Below are positions 42,976 to 50,418 of a stretch of DNA of 50,418 nt, piece by piece (position 1 is the stretch's first letter; each line of letters opens with the position of its first letter). Source of the stretch: Elusimicrobiota bacterium (lineage in GTDB: Bacteria > CG03 > SLGR01); contig PWEK01000084.1 in the NCBI GenBank assembly GCA_003553445.1, forward strand, positions 1 to 50,418. The letters are read 5' to 3'. The notes beneath the pieces were generated by a model. The model saw nothing but the letters and a program-made list of their open reading frames with translations. It did not search any database and was not told the DNA's origin. The translations under genes were made by a program, and so were the position numbers.

Positions 42976-44672
42976 AACTTATGCCTAAAAAAATGAAGTT
43001 AAAATTATTTTCAGTTCAAATAGCAAAACTCATTTTACCGGCGCTGATTATTTCATCTTTAGTTAGCGCAGATTCCTTTGCAGGAAAAAGAACCATAAAT
43101 TTATCTTCCGTAGTGCCAAGTCAAAGTACAATAAGAACAAATACACTTGCTATAGGCGAAAATTTCAGAAAACTGGATGATCTTCCTGAAAATGGATTGA
43201 TTGTCGAGGGTAACGTCGGTATAGGAACATCCGAACCCATAGCAAGACTGCACATAGAACACGACGGGGCCATTCTTGCTGCTGGCGAATATGGTTCAGG
43301 GTGGACAGAACCGGAATTGGGTGAAGGAACCAGAATGCTATGGTATCCCAGAAAGGCATCATTTAGAGCAGGAACTGTCAGCGGCAATATGTGGAATAAT
43401 GATAATATCGGAAGAAATTCAATTGCTGTCGGATTCGATACAGTCGCATCGGGAGAATACTCCGTAGCGGCAGGATATAAAACAGAGGCCGCAGGGAATG
43501 CTTCCGTTGCCATGGGGGGGGCAGCTGGTGGCGGAGATAGAATTGTAGTCAGCGGAGATTATTCTACGGCCTTTGGAGCCGGGACGACAGCATCTGGAGA
43601 TTTTGCCTTTGCAGCAGGTGACAGGTCAAGGGCAAGAGGGGATTGGGCGGTAGCAATGGGATGGATAGCAAGGGCAGACGGGGACCAGGGTTCAGTTGCG
43701 ATGGGATGGATACCGACGGCTTCCGGGAGATCTTCTACGGCTATGGGAATGAATACGGTTGCAAGCAACCATGCTTCTGTGGCGATGGGTTTCGAGTCGG
43801 AGGCTTCCGGTGTAAGGTCAGTGGCGATGGGCAGAGAGGCAAAATCCACTTTTATTTCAACGGTAGCGATGGGGCGGGGAACCGTGGCTGATGAGACATG
43901 CGCTGTTGCCATGGGTGATAATACCACATCTACCCGCAGAGCGGCGGTTGCCATGGGGCTAAACACCTTGGCCAGGGGAAGCCAGGCGGTAGCCATGGGA
44001 TTTGACACCGCCGCAAGGGGCGGGCAGTCGGTAGCAATGGGGAATAATACGGAAGCAAGCGGGTCACAGTCGGTTGCAATGGGATTGAATACATACACAA
44101 GTGGAGATCAGTCATTTGCAATGGGTAATAATACGCAGGCAACGGGGAATCAGTCATTCGCTATGGGGCTTAATACAACTGCCTCCGGAAACCGTTCATT
44201 TGTTTTTGGGGAAGGGATAACGGTAAGTGGAGATAACAGTGTTGGCATTGCCCTGGGAAATGTTGGGGTTGATTTGGCTGCTGCCAATACCATGGCCATA
44301 ATGGGCGGTGATGTGGGTATAGGTACAGTTAACCCTAATTATGCACTTGAAGTAAACGGGGTTATTAAAGCCGACGATTTTATTGGGCCGGGCAATTCGG
44401 ATATAGCCTTAAAAGAAAACATTCGGGATCTTTCGTACGGCCTGCGGGAAGTTCTTGAAATGCGCCCCCGGGAGTTTGAAATGAAACGGGACGGCTCCCG
44501 AAGTATAGGTTTCATAGCCCAGGAAATGGAGAAGATTATCCCCGAAGTTATTTACGGAGAAGAAGGAAATAAAGGCATTTTTTATGGAAATATGGTGGCT
44601 ATATTGGTAAATGCCATTAAGGAACAGCAAAGGGAAATAGAGATGCTAAGGGAGCTCGCAGGTGAGGAATAA
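42969..44672 (+). CDS. Exported fibre-like protein: YadA-like head repeats plus S74 self-cleaving chaperone (A)
   Basis: A protein of 567 residues. A signal peptide (about 1-38, ending SADSFAG) is followed by a linker with NVGIGTSEPIARLHIE, common in bacterial and phage fibres. From about residue 150 to 410 lie some 18-19 repeats of about 14 residues, of the form SVAMGxNTxASGxQ. These are the Hep/Hag left-handed roll of trimeric adhesin heads. The C-terminus (about 477-565) is a peptidase S74 domain; NSDIALKENI holds the Ser-Asp cleavage site and the Lys expected for autocleavage, and SIGFIAQEMEKIIPEV is the family core. There is no YadA membrane anchor. Such domains drive trimer folding and then cut themselves off. 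Start ATG 42969 is preferred; 42981 and 42993 are alternatives. Confidence 0.82.
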   Translation: MAKLMPKKMKLKLFSVQIAKLILPALIISSLVSADSFAGKRTINLSSVVPSQSTIRTNTLAIGENFRKLDDLPENGLIVEGNVGIGTSEPIARLHIEHDGAILAAGEYGSGWTEPELGEGTRMLWYPRKASFRAGTVSGNMWNNDNIGRNSIAVGFDTVASGEYSVAAGYKTEAAGNASVAMGGAAGGGDRIVVSGDYSTAFGAGTTASGDFAFAAGDRSRARGDWAVAMGWIARADGDQGSVAMGWIPTASGRSSTAMGMNTVASNHASVAMGFESEASGVRSVAMGREAKSTFISTVAMGRGTVADETCAVAMGDNTTSTRRAAVAMGLNTLARGSQAVAMGFDTAARGGQSVAMGNNTEASGSQSVAMGLNTYTSGDQSFAMGNNTQATGNQSFAMGLNTTASGNRSFVFGEGITVSGDNSVGIALGNVGVDLAAANTMAIMGGDVGIGTVNPNYALEVNGVIKADDFIGPGNSDIALKENIRDLSYGLREVLEMRPREFEMKRDGSRSIGFIAQEMEKIIPEVIYGEEGNKGIFYGNMVAILVNAIKEQQREIEMLRELAGEE

Positions 44673-46338
44673 AACATCCGCTATAAGTAAAGGCCTCTTA
44701 AAGCTTTCTCTATTTCTATTCTTATCCATTGTTTTTTCGGCTCCGGCAGATGCCGGGCAGAGAAAAATTGTAATAACTTCAATTCTTCCTTTTCGCAGTA
44801 CTATTGGGGTAAACGAAGTATGTTGCGGCGAAGAATACAGCAAAAAACACAGGGAAGATATTCCTGAAAATATTATGATGATTGAGGACAAACTGGGTAT
44901 AGGAAATCCGGCCCCGCAGGTAAAATTGGATCTGGGTGAAGACGGAGTAATACTGGCCGAAGGTGAATTCGGTTCCGGGTGGACAGAGCCTGAACTTGGC
45001 AGGGGAAGCAGGCTGCTTTGGTATCCAAGAAAATCAGCATTTCGCGCAGGAACTGCGGCAGATGATCAATGGGATAACGTAAATACAGGTGATTTTTCGT
45101 TCGCGGCTGGTTATGGGACCAAGGCAAGCGGCGATTATTCTACGGCAATGGGTGTAAACACAAAAGCAGAAGGTGATTATTCTGTAGCATTTGGAAGTAT
45201 GACATTGGCCGGCGCTGATTATTCATCGGCTTTTGGATATATTACTAAGGCCGCAGCTCCGTTCTCAACAGCCTCGGGAAAAAAGTCAGAGGCTTCCGGA
45301 AGTACTTCAACGGCAATGGGTTTTAAAACCCTTGCCCAGGGAAGATCTTCGGTAGCAATGGGGTATAAAACGCAGGCCCGTGGAGATCATTCAATAGCTA
45401 TGGGGTATAAGACTAAGGCTTTGGGAACAGCAGCGGTCACCATGGGTGATAATACACTAGCAGATGGAAAATCGTCCATTGCAATGGGGTACAAAACACA
45501 GGCGCTTGGAGATTATTCTATTGTTATGGGATCGGCTGCAGTCGCCGGGGGGATTTCTTCAATAGCTTTCGGTGAAGAAACAAATGCTGCAGGAGATGCT
45601 TCAACCGCTATGGGAACTCTGACCCGGGCGGAAGGAAATAGAGCAACCGCTTTCGGAAAAGAAACTCAAGCATCAGGCGATAATTCAACGGCATTTGGAA
45701 AAAAAACCCTGGCAAACGGTTTTGATTCAGCCGCATTCGGTAAAGAAACCGATGCAACAGGCAACAGTTCGACGGCGATTGGATTACAAACTTCAGCTCA
45801 GGGAAATTCTTCAGTAGCGCTGGGATTCAATACAACCGCCGCCGGAATCTGTTCATTTGTTTTTGGGGAAGGGATAACAGTAAGTGGAAACAACAGCGCT
45901 GGTATTGCCCTGGGAAATGTTGGGGTTGATTTGGCTGCTGCCAATACCATGGCCATAATGGGCGGTAATGTGGGTATAGGTACAGTTAACCCTAATTATG
46001 CTCTTGAAGTAAGCGGGGTTGTTAAAGCTGAAGGGGGATTTGAGCCTCCTCTTGAGGTTGAAGAATCCGATTTTGCATTAAAAAAGAATATTCGAGAACT
46101 CTCATACGGTTTAGCGGAAATAGTTAAAATGCAGCCCCGGGAGTTTGAAATGAAACGGGAAGGTTCCCGAAGTATAGGTTTCATTGCCCAGGAAATGGAG
46201 AATCTTATCCCTGAGGTTGTCTCCGGCCAGGATGGGAATAAGAGTATTGCATACGGTAACATGATAGCATTGCTGGTTGAAACGCTGCATCAGCAGCAGG
46301 AAGAGATTGATAGACTGAAAAGTCTATTTGTTGATTAA
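44662..46338 (+). CDS. Exported fibre-like protein: YadA-like head repeats plus S74 domain (B)
   Basis: A protein of 558 residues, paralogue of the preceding gene and overlapping it by 11 nt from a GTG start. It has a signal peptide (about 1-31, ending SAPADAG) and a shared linker (GSGWTEPELGRGSRLLWYPR). About 19-20 repeats of about 14 residues follow, more often with Phe (STAFGKKTxASG) than in A. The S74 domain has ESDFALKKNIRELSYGL and SIGFIAQEMENLIPEV. The stretch before the S74 domain is almost identical to A in DNA (63 bp without a change at 45904-45966), while head repeats differ, which points to gene conversion or selection on the trimerising neck. Confidence 0.82.
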   Translation: MRNKTSAISKGLLKLSLFLFLSIVFSAPADAGQRKIVITSILPFRSTIGVNEVCCGEEYSKKHREDIPENIMMIEDKLGIGNPAPQVKLDLGEDGVILAEGEFGSGWTEPELGRGSRLLWYPRKSAFRAGTAADDQWDNVNTGDFSFAAGYGTKASGDYSTAMGVNTKAEGDYSVAFGSMTLAGADYSSAFGYITKAAAPFSTASGKKSEASGSTSTAMGFKTLAQGRSSVAMGYKTQARGDHSIAMGYKTKALGTAAVTMGDNTLADGKSSIAMGYKTQALGDYSIVMGSAAVAGGISSIAFGEETNAAGDASTAMGTLTRAEGNRATAFGKETQASGDNSTAFGKKTLANGFDSAAFGKETDATGNSSTAIGLQTSAQGNSSVALGFNTTAAGICSFVFGEGITVSGNNSAGIALGNVGVDLAAANTMAIMGGNVGIGTVNPNYALEVSGVVKAEGGFEPPLEVEESDFALKKNIRELSYGLAEIVKMQPREFEMKREGSRSIGFIAQEMENLIPEVVSGQDGNKSIAYGNMIALLVETLHQQQEEIDRLKSLFVD

Positions 46339-46516
46339 CTTTGACAAATAAATTAATGAAAATTGATTTGGGGATTTTTAAAAGAAATGAATGAGTGGTT
46401 AAGGGTTAATGAAAGCGGTTTGCGTAGAATTTGCGTAAAATTTGAGTTATTTTTGAGAAATAGGTGTTTGTATTAGTATTGAAGAAGGTATAAGTATCGA
46501 AGGAGGTAGAGTAGCA
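46339..46516. other. Intergenic region between S74 protein B and the PorV-like gene
   Basis: 178 bp without a gene. TTGACA at 46341-46346 lacks a good -10 partner. AGGAGG lies just before the next start. No terminator hairpin is seen. Confidence 0.4.
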
Positions 46517-47452
46517 ATGAAAATATGTAAAAAATTTTTAATTGTTTTCCTGTTTATAGTCGGTTCTGTTGAAGTTACCCAGGGTGGTTTCATGGATTAT
46601 GGATGGGGAGCCAGAGGAGCAGGAAAAGGCGGTGCATTCATAGCATCGGTAGATGATGCCTCTGCAGCTTTGTGGAATCCGGCCGGGTTTTCAAAATTGT
46701 ACATGAGGGAGCTTATGGTCTCATATCATAAACCGTATGCGGGATTGGACGGTATAAACTTAAACAAAGGGTTTGCGTCTTTTGCCTATCCAATTTCCGG
46801 CGGTCCGAATTTAGGAGTTGCAGTTACAACTTTTGACGGGGACAGCAAGTATAGAGAAACAGTTATTCAACTGACAGCGGCCAGCCGGATTATAGATTCA
46901 GATGACATGACTGTATCAATCGGCACTAACCTGAAACAGCTTTCAAACAGATACTACTGGGATGATGAGATAAAAGATCTTGATGATCCTATAACAAATC
47001 AGGATGGAACAGAAGCATATACTATGGACTTGGGGCTGCTTTTAGAGCCGTCATATTCTTTTTCTATAGGAGCGACTTTAAAAAACGTAATAGCTGCAGA
47101 TGTTGGCTTGGTAACAGAAGACATAGTTCCCATGGAACTGAAAGCGGGAGCGGCTTACAGATGGTATGGGACGGGCTTAATAAGTGAATTAGTACCTGAG
47201 GTTGTTGCTGGATACAGAGATCAGGAGTACAAGAAAGGCAGGATGAGTTGGGGAGCAGGAATAGAGTGCTGGTTTTCCAACAGAAATTTTGCGCTTAGGT
47301 TAGGAGCAAATGAGAATGAGTACTCCGCCGGGGCGAGTTTTGAAAAATGTTTAGGATCTCATGTATTATGCATTGATTATGCAGCACTCTTGTCAACTAC
47401 TTTCGGTGATAATTACGGCAGCCACAGGGTGTCCGCTGCGCTTAGGTTTTAA
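46517..47452 (+). CDS. PorV/UPF0164-like outer membrane protein
   Basis: A protein of 311 residues. A signal peptide (about 1-23) is followed by YGWGARGAGKGGAFIASVDDA and SAALWNPAGFSKL, the N-terminal hallmark of the UPF0164/PorV/PorQ and FadL-related family (many sequences share the small-residue pattern GxGxAFxAxxDDxxAxxxNPAGL). The rest alternates as beta strands (MTVSIGTNLKQL, SFSIGATLKNVI, VSAALRF end) and would form a barrel. The C-terminal Phe fits BAM-assembled barrels. In PorV, the family takes part in type IX secretion; here only the fold is clear. AAGGAGG is 9 nt upstream. Confidence 0.75.
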   Translation: MKICKKFLIVFLFIVGSVEVTQGGFMDYGWGARGAGKGGAFIASVDDASAALWNPAGFSKLYMRELMVSYHKPYAGLDGINLNKGFASFAYPISGGPNLGVAVTTFDGDSKYRETVIQLTAASRIIDSDDMTVSIGTNLKQLSNRYYWDDEIKDLDDPITNQDGTEAYTMDLGLLLEPSYSFSIGATLKNVIAADVGLVTEDIVPMELKAGAAYRWYGTGLISELVPEVVAGYRDQEYKKGRMSWGAGIECWFSNRNFALRLGANENEYSAGASFEKCLGSHVLCIDYAALLSTTFGDNYGSHRVSAALRF

Positions 47453-47481
47453 TAGTTACTTTATTCTAAAAAGGGATAAAA

Positions 47482-47655
47482 TGGTGTTGTACAGTGTTTG
47501 TAATTCAATTAAATAATGTTTCGGATAAGAAAGTTTATATTGGTTTAAATAATTCAGATCGTCTAAATAATAAAAAAAGCTTTACCTTTGAAAAATTATG
47601 TTTGAACGGCTACCTGCTTCCTTATCTCAGTAGAGGCGGGCGCTTGTTTACCTGA
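47482..47655 (+). pseudogene. Possible remnant of a GIY-YIG endonuclease gene
   Basis: In the frame ending at TGA 47653-47655, VFVIQLNNVSDKKVYIGLNN resembles the start of GIY-YIG proteins (VYxLxSxxxxKxYIGxTN, with YIG intact). The remainder (KSFTFEKL, GYLLPYLSRGG) resembles only a worn tail. No start codon exists in this frame; an ATG at 47481 is in a different frame by one base. About 50 residues remain of the usual 80-95. The similarity is short, so this is tentative. Confidence 0.3.
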
Positions 47656-47684
47656 AAGAACCCCAGGAATTTATTGGTAAGGTG

Positions 47685-50069
47685 ATGAAATTAAAAAACA
47701 CATCAAAATTAATAGTACTTTTCCTGTTTCTGATTTCCCTGGAAATGAAGAATGTTTATTCATATGAAAAAGAGGTAAGAGTCAATAATCCTTATGAGGG
47801 GGTTGGCTTTGGCAGTTTTGGAGTATATAAATCAAATTTTCATACTCATACTACCGAATCGGACGGAAGGCTTGACCCTGACGAGGTTATTTATAAATAC
47901 AGCGAGGCAGAGTACGATATACTGGCTTTGACGGATCACAACAGGGTGAGTTGGCCCTGGACAAACTGGGTTGAAGAAGAACCTTCTGTAATAAATAGGC
48001 TAGGCGAGATGCAAACAAGCGCTTTTTTCCCTGAACTGGGTACGAAAGGCATGTTGGCGGTAAAAGGAAATGAGTTTTCTTCCGGGCATCACAGAGGCAG
48101 TTTTTTTAATGATTTGGGAGGCTCCCAGCATATAAGCGATATCGAAGATAAAGGTGGAATGGCGATGTTTTATCATCCCGGCAGATACAGTGAAACAGCC
48201 TCTTGGTATAACAGTTATTATGATTCATATCGGGAAACAGTGGTAGGTATGGAGGCTTACAACCAGGGCGACAGATACTCCCGGGACAGGGAAAAGTGGG
48301 ATGCGGTAAACAGAGAGCGTTCACCTCAAGATCTTGTATGGGGTTTCTCAAATGATGATATGCATTCATCAGGACACCTCTTTCGCAATTATCACCATCA
48401 TTACATGGATGAATTAAACGAGGAGTCTTTAAGAGATAATTTTATAACTGGTGCTTTTACTTTTTCATACGAGCCCGGGGGGAGCGGTGAAGCTCTTGCC
48501 CCAGTCCTTAAAAATGTTGAGGTGGAAAACGGGAAAATATTTCTTTCTGCTGAAAAAGATAAAAAAACAGTATGGTATGACGAGAATACAGAAAAAATAA
48601 AAGAAGGGGAAAGCATAGACGTAACCGATGTAAGCGGAAGTTTTGTAAGGGCAGTCATAGTTAACGATAACGGAAGAACATATACTCAACCCTTCGGTTT
48701 TGAGATTATCATTTCAAATTGGCATGACTTGCATGCGATTCGTGAAGATATGGGGCAGAATTATGTTTTAAAAAATGACCTTGACAGAACCACCCGGGGG
48801 TATAATGAATATGCAAGTAAATTGGCAGATGGATCTTCAGGATGGAAACCAATCGGAAATTCAGAGAATAAATTTGAAGGAAATTTTAATGGAAACGGTT
48901 ATATGATAAGAGATTTTTTAATAAACCGTGATGAGGATGAATATATTGGGCTTTTCGGTTATAACGGACAGGAAGGGGTAATAGAAAACATCAGGTTAGA
49001 GAATGCAGAAGTAGTTGGCGGTGAAAAAGTAGGAGCTATTGTAGGTGAAAATGAAGGAAAAATAAGAAATCTTTTTTCTGAGTGCAGTGTAGAAGGAGAG
49101 ATAAAAATCGGAGGGATAGTCGGAAAAAATAGTGGAAATATAATAAATTCTGCTTCAGTGGGAAATGTTATGGGGGAAGATACTGCTGGCGGCATTTCAG
49201 GTATAAATTCCGGAGAAATTGAAAATTCTTATTCAGCCGGGGAGGTTACAGGAACTTATAATGTCGGAGGTCTTATTGGAGTTAATAATAATAATGTTCA
49301 TAATTCATTTTGGGATATTGAAACCTCCCGTCTGGAAGAAAGCGAAGGAGGAGAAGGCAAAACCACCGCAGAAATGATGGATATTAATACATATAAAAAC
49401 GCCGGGTGGGATATTGCGGAAGTTTTACCTAATGAGAGAAAAAGGAGTTTTTCCTGGAATATAGTCAAATTGAGGTATTATCCCTTTCACAGTTGTGACA
49501 GGTATGGCCCGGATATAATACCTCCTGTTATAAGAGACAGAACAGCAAGAAAACGTATTCAGGAAAGACAAAGAATTGTTGTTGAAATCCAAGATGACAG
49601 GAGCATAAAGAAAGTAACCGGTATATACCGCAGCCTTGGGTCTGATTCCTCCGAAAAACGTCTTGATTTTTTTCCGGAACCGGACGGCAGTAAATATTAT
49701 GAAGGAGATGCAGAAATTGATTTTGATTTAATATACCCTGATGGATTTGAGTACTGCATAATCGCATCTGATGAAAACAACACAACCACAAAAGGATGGA
49801 TTAGGGTAGAGTTTGACCGTGAAGATCCGGGATACGGATTTATAACCCCGGATAACCCCGAACTTGTTTTTGGTAACTACGCAGAAGAAGTAGTGATAAC
49901 TGATATAAAAGGAAATGAAGTATTCAGTCAGTCAAAAAATGCTTCGGGCTATATAGCCTGGAATCCCTCAAAAAAAGACGGCAAAATATCAACTGAGTCC
50001 GGGATTTATATTTACAGAATAAAAACAGTAAGCGGATACAAGTATGGTACTGTTGTCCTTGCAAAGTAA
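47685..50069 (+). CDS. Exported PHP phosphoesterase with GLUG repeats and FlgD-like tail
   Basis: A protein of 794 residues. After a signal peptide (about 1-26) the PHP domain (about 50-270) has NFHTHTTESDG (H53, H55), LALTDHNR, VKGNEFSS, MFYHPGRY and FSNDDMHSSGH, the full set of metal-binding residues. A beta domain follows (about 270-345). GLUG repeats lie at about 448-540 (VGAIVGENEGKIRN, IGGIVGKNSGNIINS, AGGISGINSGEIENS, VGGLIGVNNNNVHNS). The last about 70 residues (VFSQSKNASGYIAWNPS, SGIYIYRIKTVSG) match FlgD-like or type IX-sorting-like endings. It is therefore a probably secreted metal-dependent phosphoesterase with an adhesive part. GTG 47682 and ATG 47685 are alternative starts. Confidence 0.8.
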   Translation: MKLKNTSKLIVLFLFLISLEMKNVYSYEKEVRVNNPYEGVGFGSFGVYKSNFHTHTTESDGRLDPDEVIYKYSEAEYDILALTDHNRVSWPWTNWVEEEPSVINRLGEMQTSAFFPELGTKGMLAVKGNEFSSGHHRGSFFNDLGGSQHISDIEDKGGMAMFYHPGRYSETASWYNSYYDSYRETVVGMEAYNQGDRYSRDREKWDAVNRERSPQDLVWGFSNDDMHSSGHLFRNYHHHYMDELNEESLRDNFITGAFTFSYEPGGSGEALAPVLKNVEVENGKIFLSAEKDKKTVWYDENTEKIKEGESIDVTDVSGSFVRAVIVNDNGRTYTQPFGFEIIISNWHDLHAIREDMGQNYVLKNDLDRTTRGYNEYASKLADGSSGWKPIGNSENKFEGNFNGNGYMIRDFLINRDEDEYIGLFGYNGQEGVIENIRLENAEVVGGEKVGAIVGENEGKIRNLFSECSVEGEIKIGGIVGKNSGNIINSASVGNVMGEDTAGGISGINSGEIENSYSAGEVTGTYNVGGLIGVNNNNVHNSFWDIETSRLEESEGGEGKTTAEMMDINTYKNAGWDIAEVLPNERKRSFSWNIVKLRYYPFHSCDRYGPDIIPPVIRDRTARKRIQERQRIVVEIQDDRSIKKVTGIYRSLGSDSSEKRLDFFPEPDGSKYYEGDAEIDFDLIYPDGFEYCIIASDENNTTTKGWIRVEFDREDPGYGFITPDNPELVFGNYAEEVVITDIKGNEVFSQSKNASGYIAWNPSKKDGKISTESGIYIYRIKTVSGYKYGTVVLAK

Positions 50070-50147
50070 TTTGAAATTTACTTCAGCAAAAAATAAATGC
50101 ATTGATATTCTTCTCATTTCTTATTCTCATTATAATAGGGAAAATAA

Positions 50148-50418
50148 ATGACTGCATTATCAAAAAGCATTTTTAGAAAACTAATCTGCATAATAATAAG
50201 CATATTTTTATACACCTGTCTTAATCTGCAAGTCTCAGCATTTGCCTTTTCAAACGCCAGGGAGATAACATATAAAAACGTAAATACCGTTTTAACAAAA
50301 GAGGATATTGACTTAAGAGGGGAGAATTATCTTTTTTCGGGACTAACTGATACTCTACCTTATACAATAACAGAGGATGATCTGGGGATAAATGATTTAA
50401 CACTCTATGATGGTGAGA
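50148..50418 (+). CDS. Exported protein, partial (runs off the window)
   Basis: The first 90 residues are visible. A basic start (MTALSKSIFRKLI) and a hydrophobic stretch (about 12-32) form a signal peptide likely cleaved after SAFA. The mature part begins FSNAREITYKNVNTVLTKED. No domain can be named from this fragment. ATG 50148 is preceded by an AGGG-type ribosome site. It is 78 nt after the PHP protein gene and may belong to the same surface set. Confidence 0.7.
   Translation, partial: MTALSKSIFRKLICIIISIFLYTCLNLQVSAFAFSNAREITYKNVNTVLTKEDIDLRGENYLFSGLTDTLPYTITEDDLGINDLTLYDGE

Noticed and set aside
43559-44098. 179-codon open frame on the minus strand inside the first S74 protein gene
   Set aside because: It is the antisense shadow of the repetitive head region; its own repeats merely mirror those of the sense gene, and it has no ribosome site.
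43400-44200. Regular repeats that could suggest a CRISPR-like array
   Set aside because: The period is about 42 bp of coding sequence with drifting bases, i.e. protein repeats of about 14 residues, not conserved direct repeats with unrelated spacers.
47620-47655. tRNA-like segment near the GIY-YIG remnant
   Set aside because: No acceptor stem, anticodon arm or T-loop consensus could be built.

Overview
The window reads as chromosomal DNA of a Gram-negative-type bacterium with low G+C (roughly 35-40% by eye). Supporting this are bacterial mutS/mutL, miaA, miaB and rlmN, a PilZ protein, exported surface proteins, a PorV/UPF0164-like protein and a FlgD-like C-terminal tail. This mix is common in poorly cultured lineages (Omnitrophota, Elusimicrobiota and FCB-like candidate phyla), but no rRNA or other phylum marker is present, so the lineage is left open. 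I saw no rRNA, tRNA, CRISPR array, transposase or complete prophage.

Layout: (1) 1-3775 is an A+T-rich glycan-type block on the minus strand (half GtrA, methyltransferase, GtrB-like glycosyltransferase, GT-C glycosyltransferase). It lies next to a decayed copy of the 5' end of a dehydrogenase gene whose intact form is at 4797. (2) 3776-15648 is a plus-strand housekeeping run: endonuclease V, D-2-hydroxyacid dehydrogenase, rlmN, miaB, a DUF72 remnant, a PilZ protein, a LapA-like protein, mutS, mutL, miaA and a PAC2 protein. (3) 16032-30227 is a 14-kb signalling array. It holds five tandem paralogous membrane histidine kinases (7TM-PAS-HisKA-HATPase), three regulators each made of three receiver domains with no output domain, one single receiver, and one soluble receiver-kinase whose receiver lacks the phospho-accepting Asp. 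(4) 30373-39832 is a nitrogen assimilation block: gdhA, a Rnk/GreA-like gene, gltB, a gltD interrupted by a nonsense codon, and glnA. (5) 39950-42361 has YihY, HD and HAD genes. (6) 42371-50418 is a surface/export region: a second broken DUF72 gene, two paralogous proteins with YadA-like head repeats and an S74 self-cleaving chaperone, a PorV-like protein, a secreted PHP-GLUG-FlgD-like protein, and a truncated exported protein.

The most unusual system is the kinase array. The kinases are clearly duplicates of one another with intact catalytic motifs. Three of the five differ from the other two by a 27-nt tandem duplication in the helix just before the phospho-accepting His. The co-encoded regulators can only carry phosphate, since nothing in the cluster has a DNA-binding or enzymatic output. 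It looks like a many-sensor phosphorelay or phosphate-sink module whose output lies elsewhere.

The second theme is gene decay: a dehydrogenase fragment, a half GtrA, a TPR remnant, two internally deleted DUF72 genes, a nonsense mutation in gltD, and a possible GIY-YIG remnant. A 28-bp direct repeat flanks gltBD, and one copy forms the aberrant 3' end of gltD.
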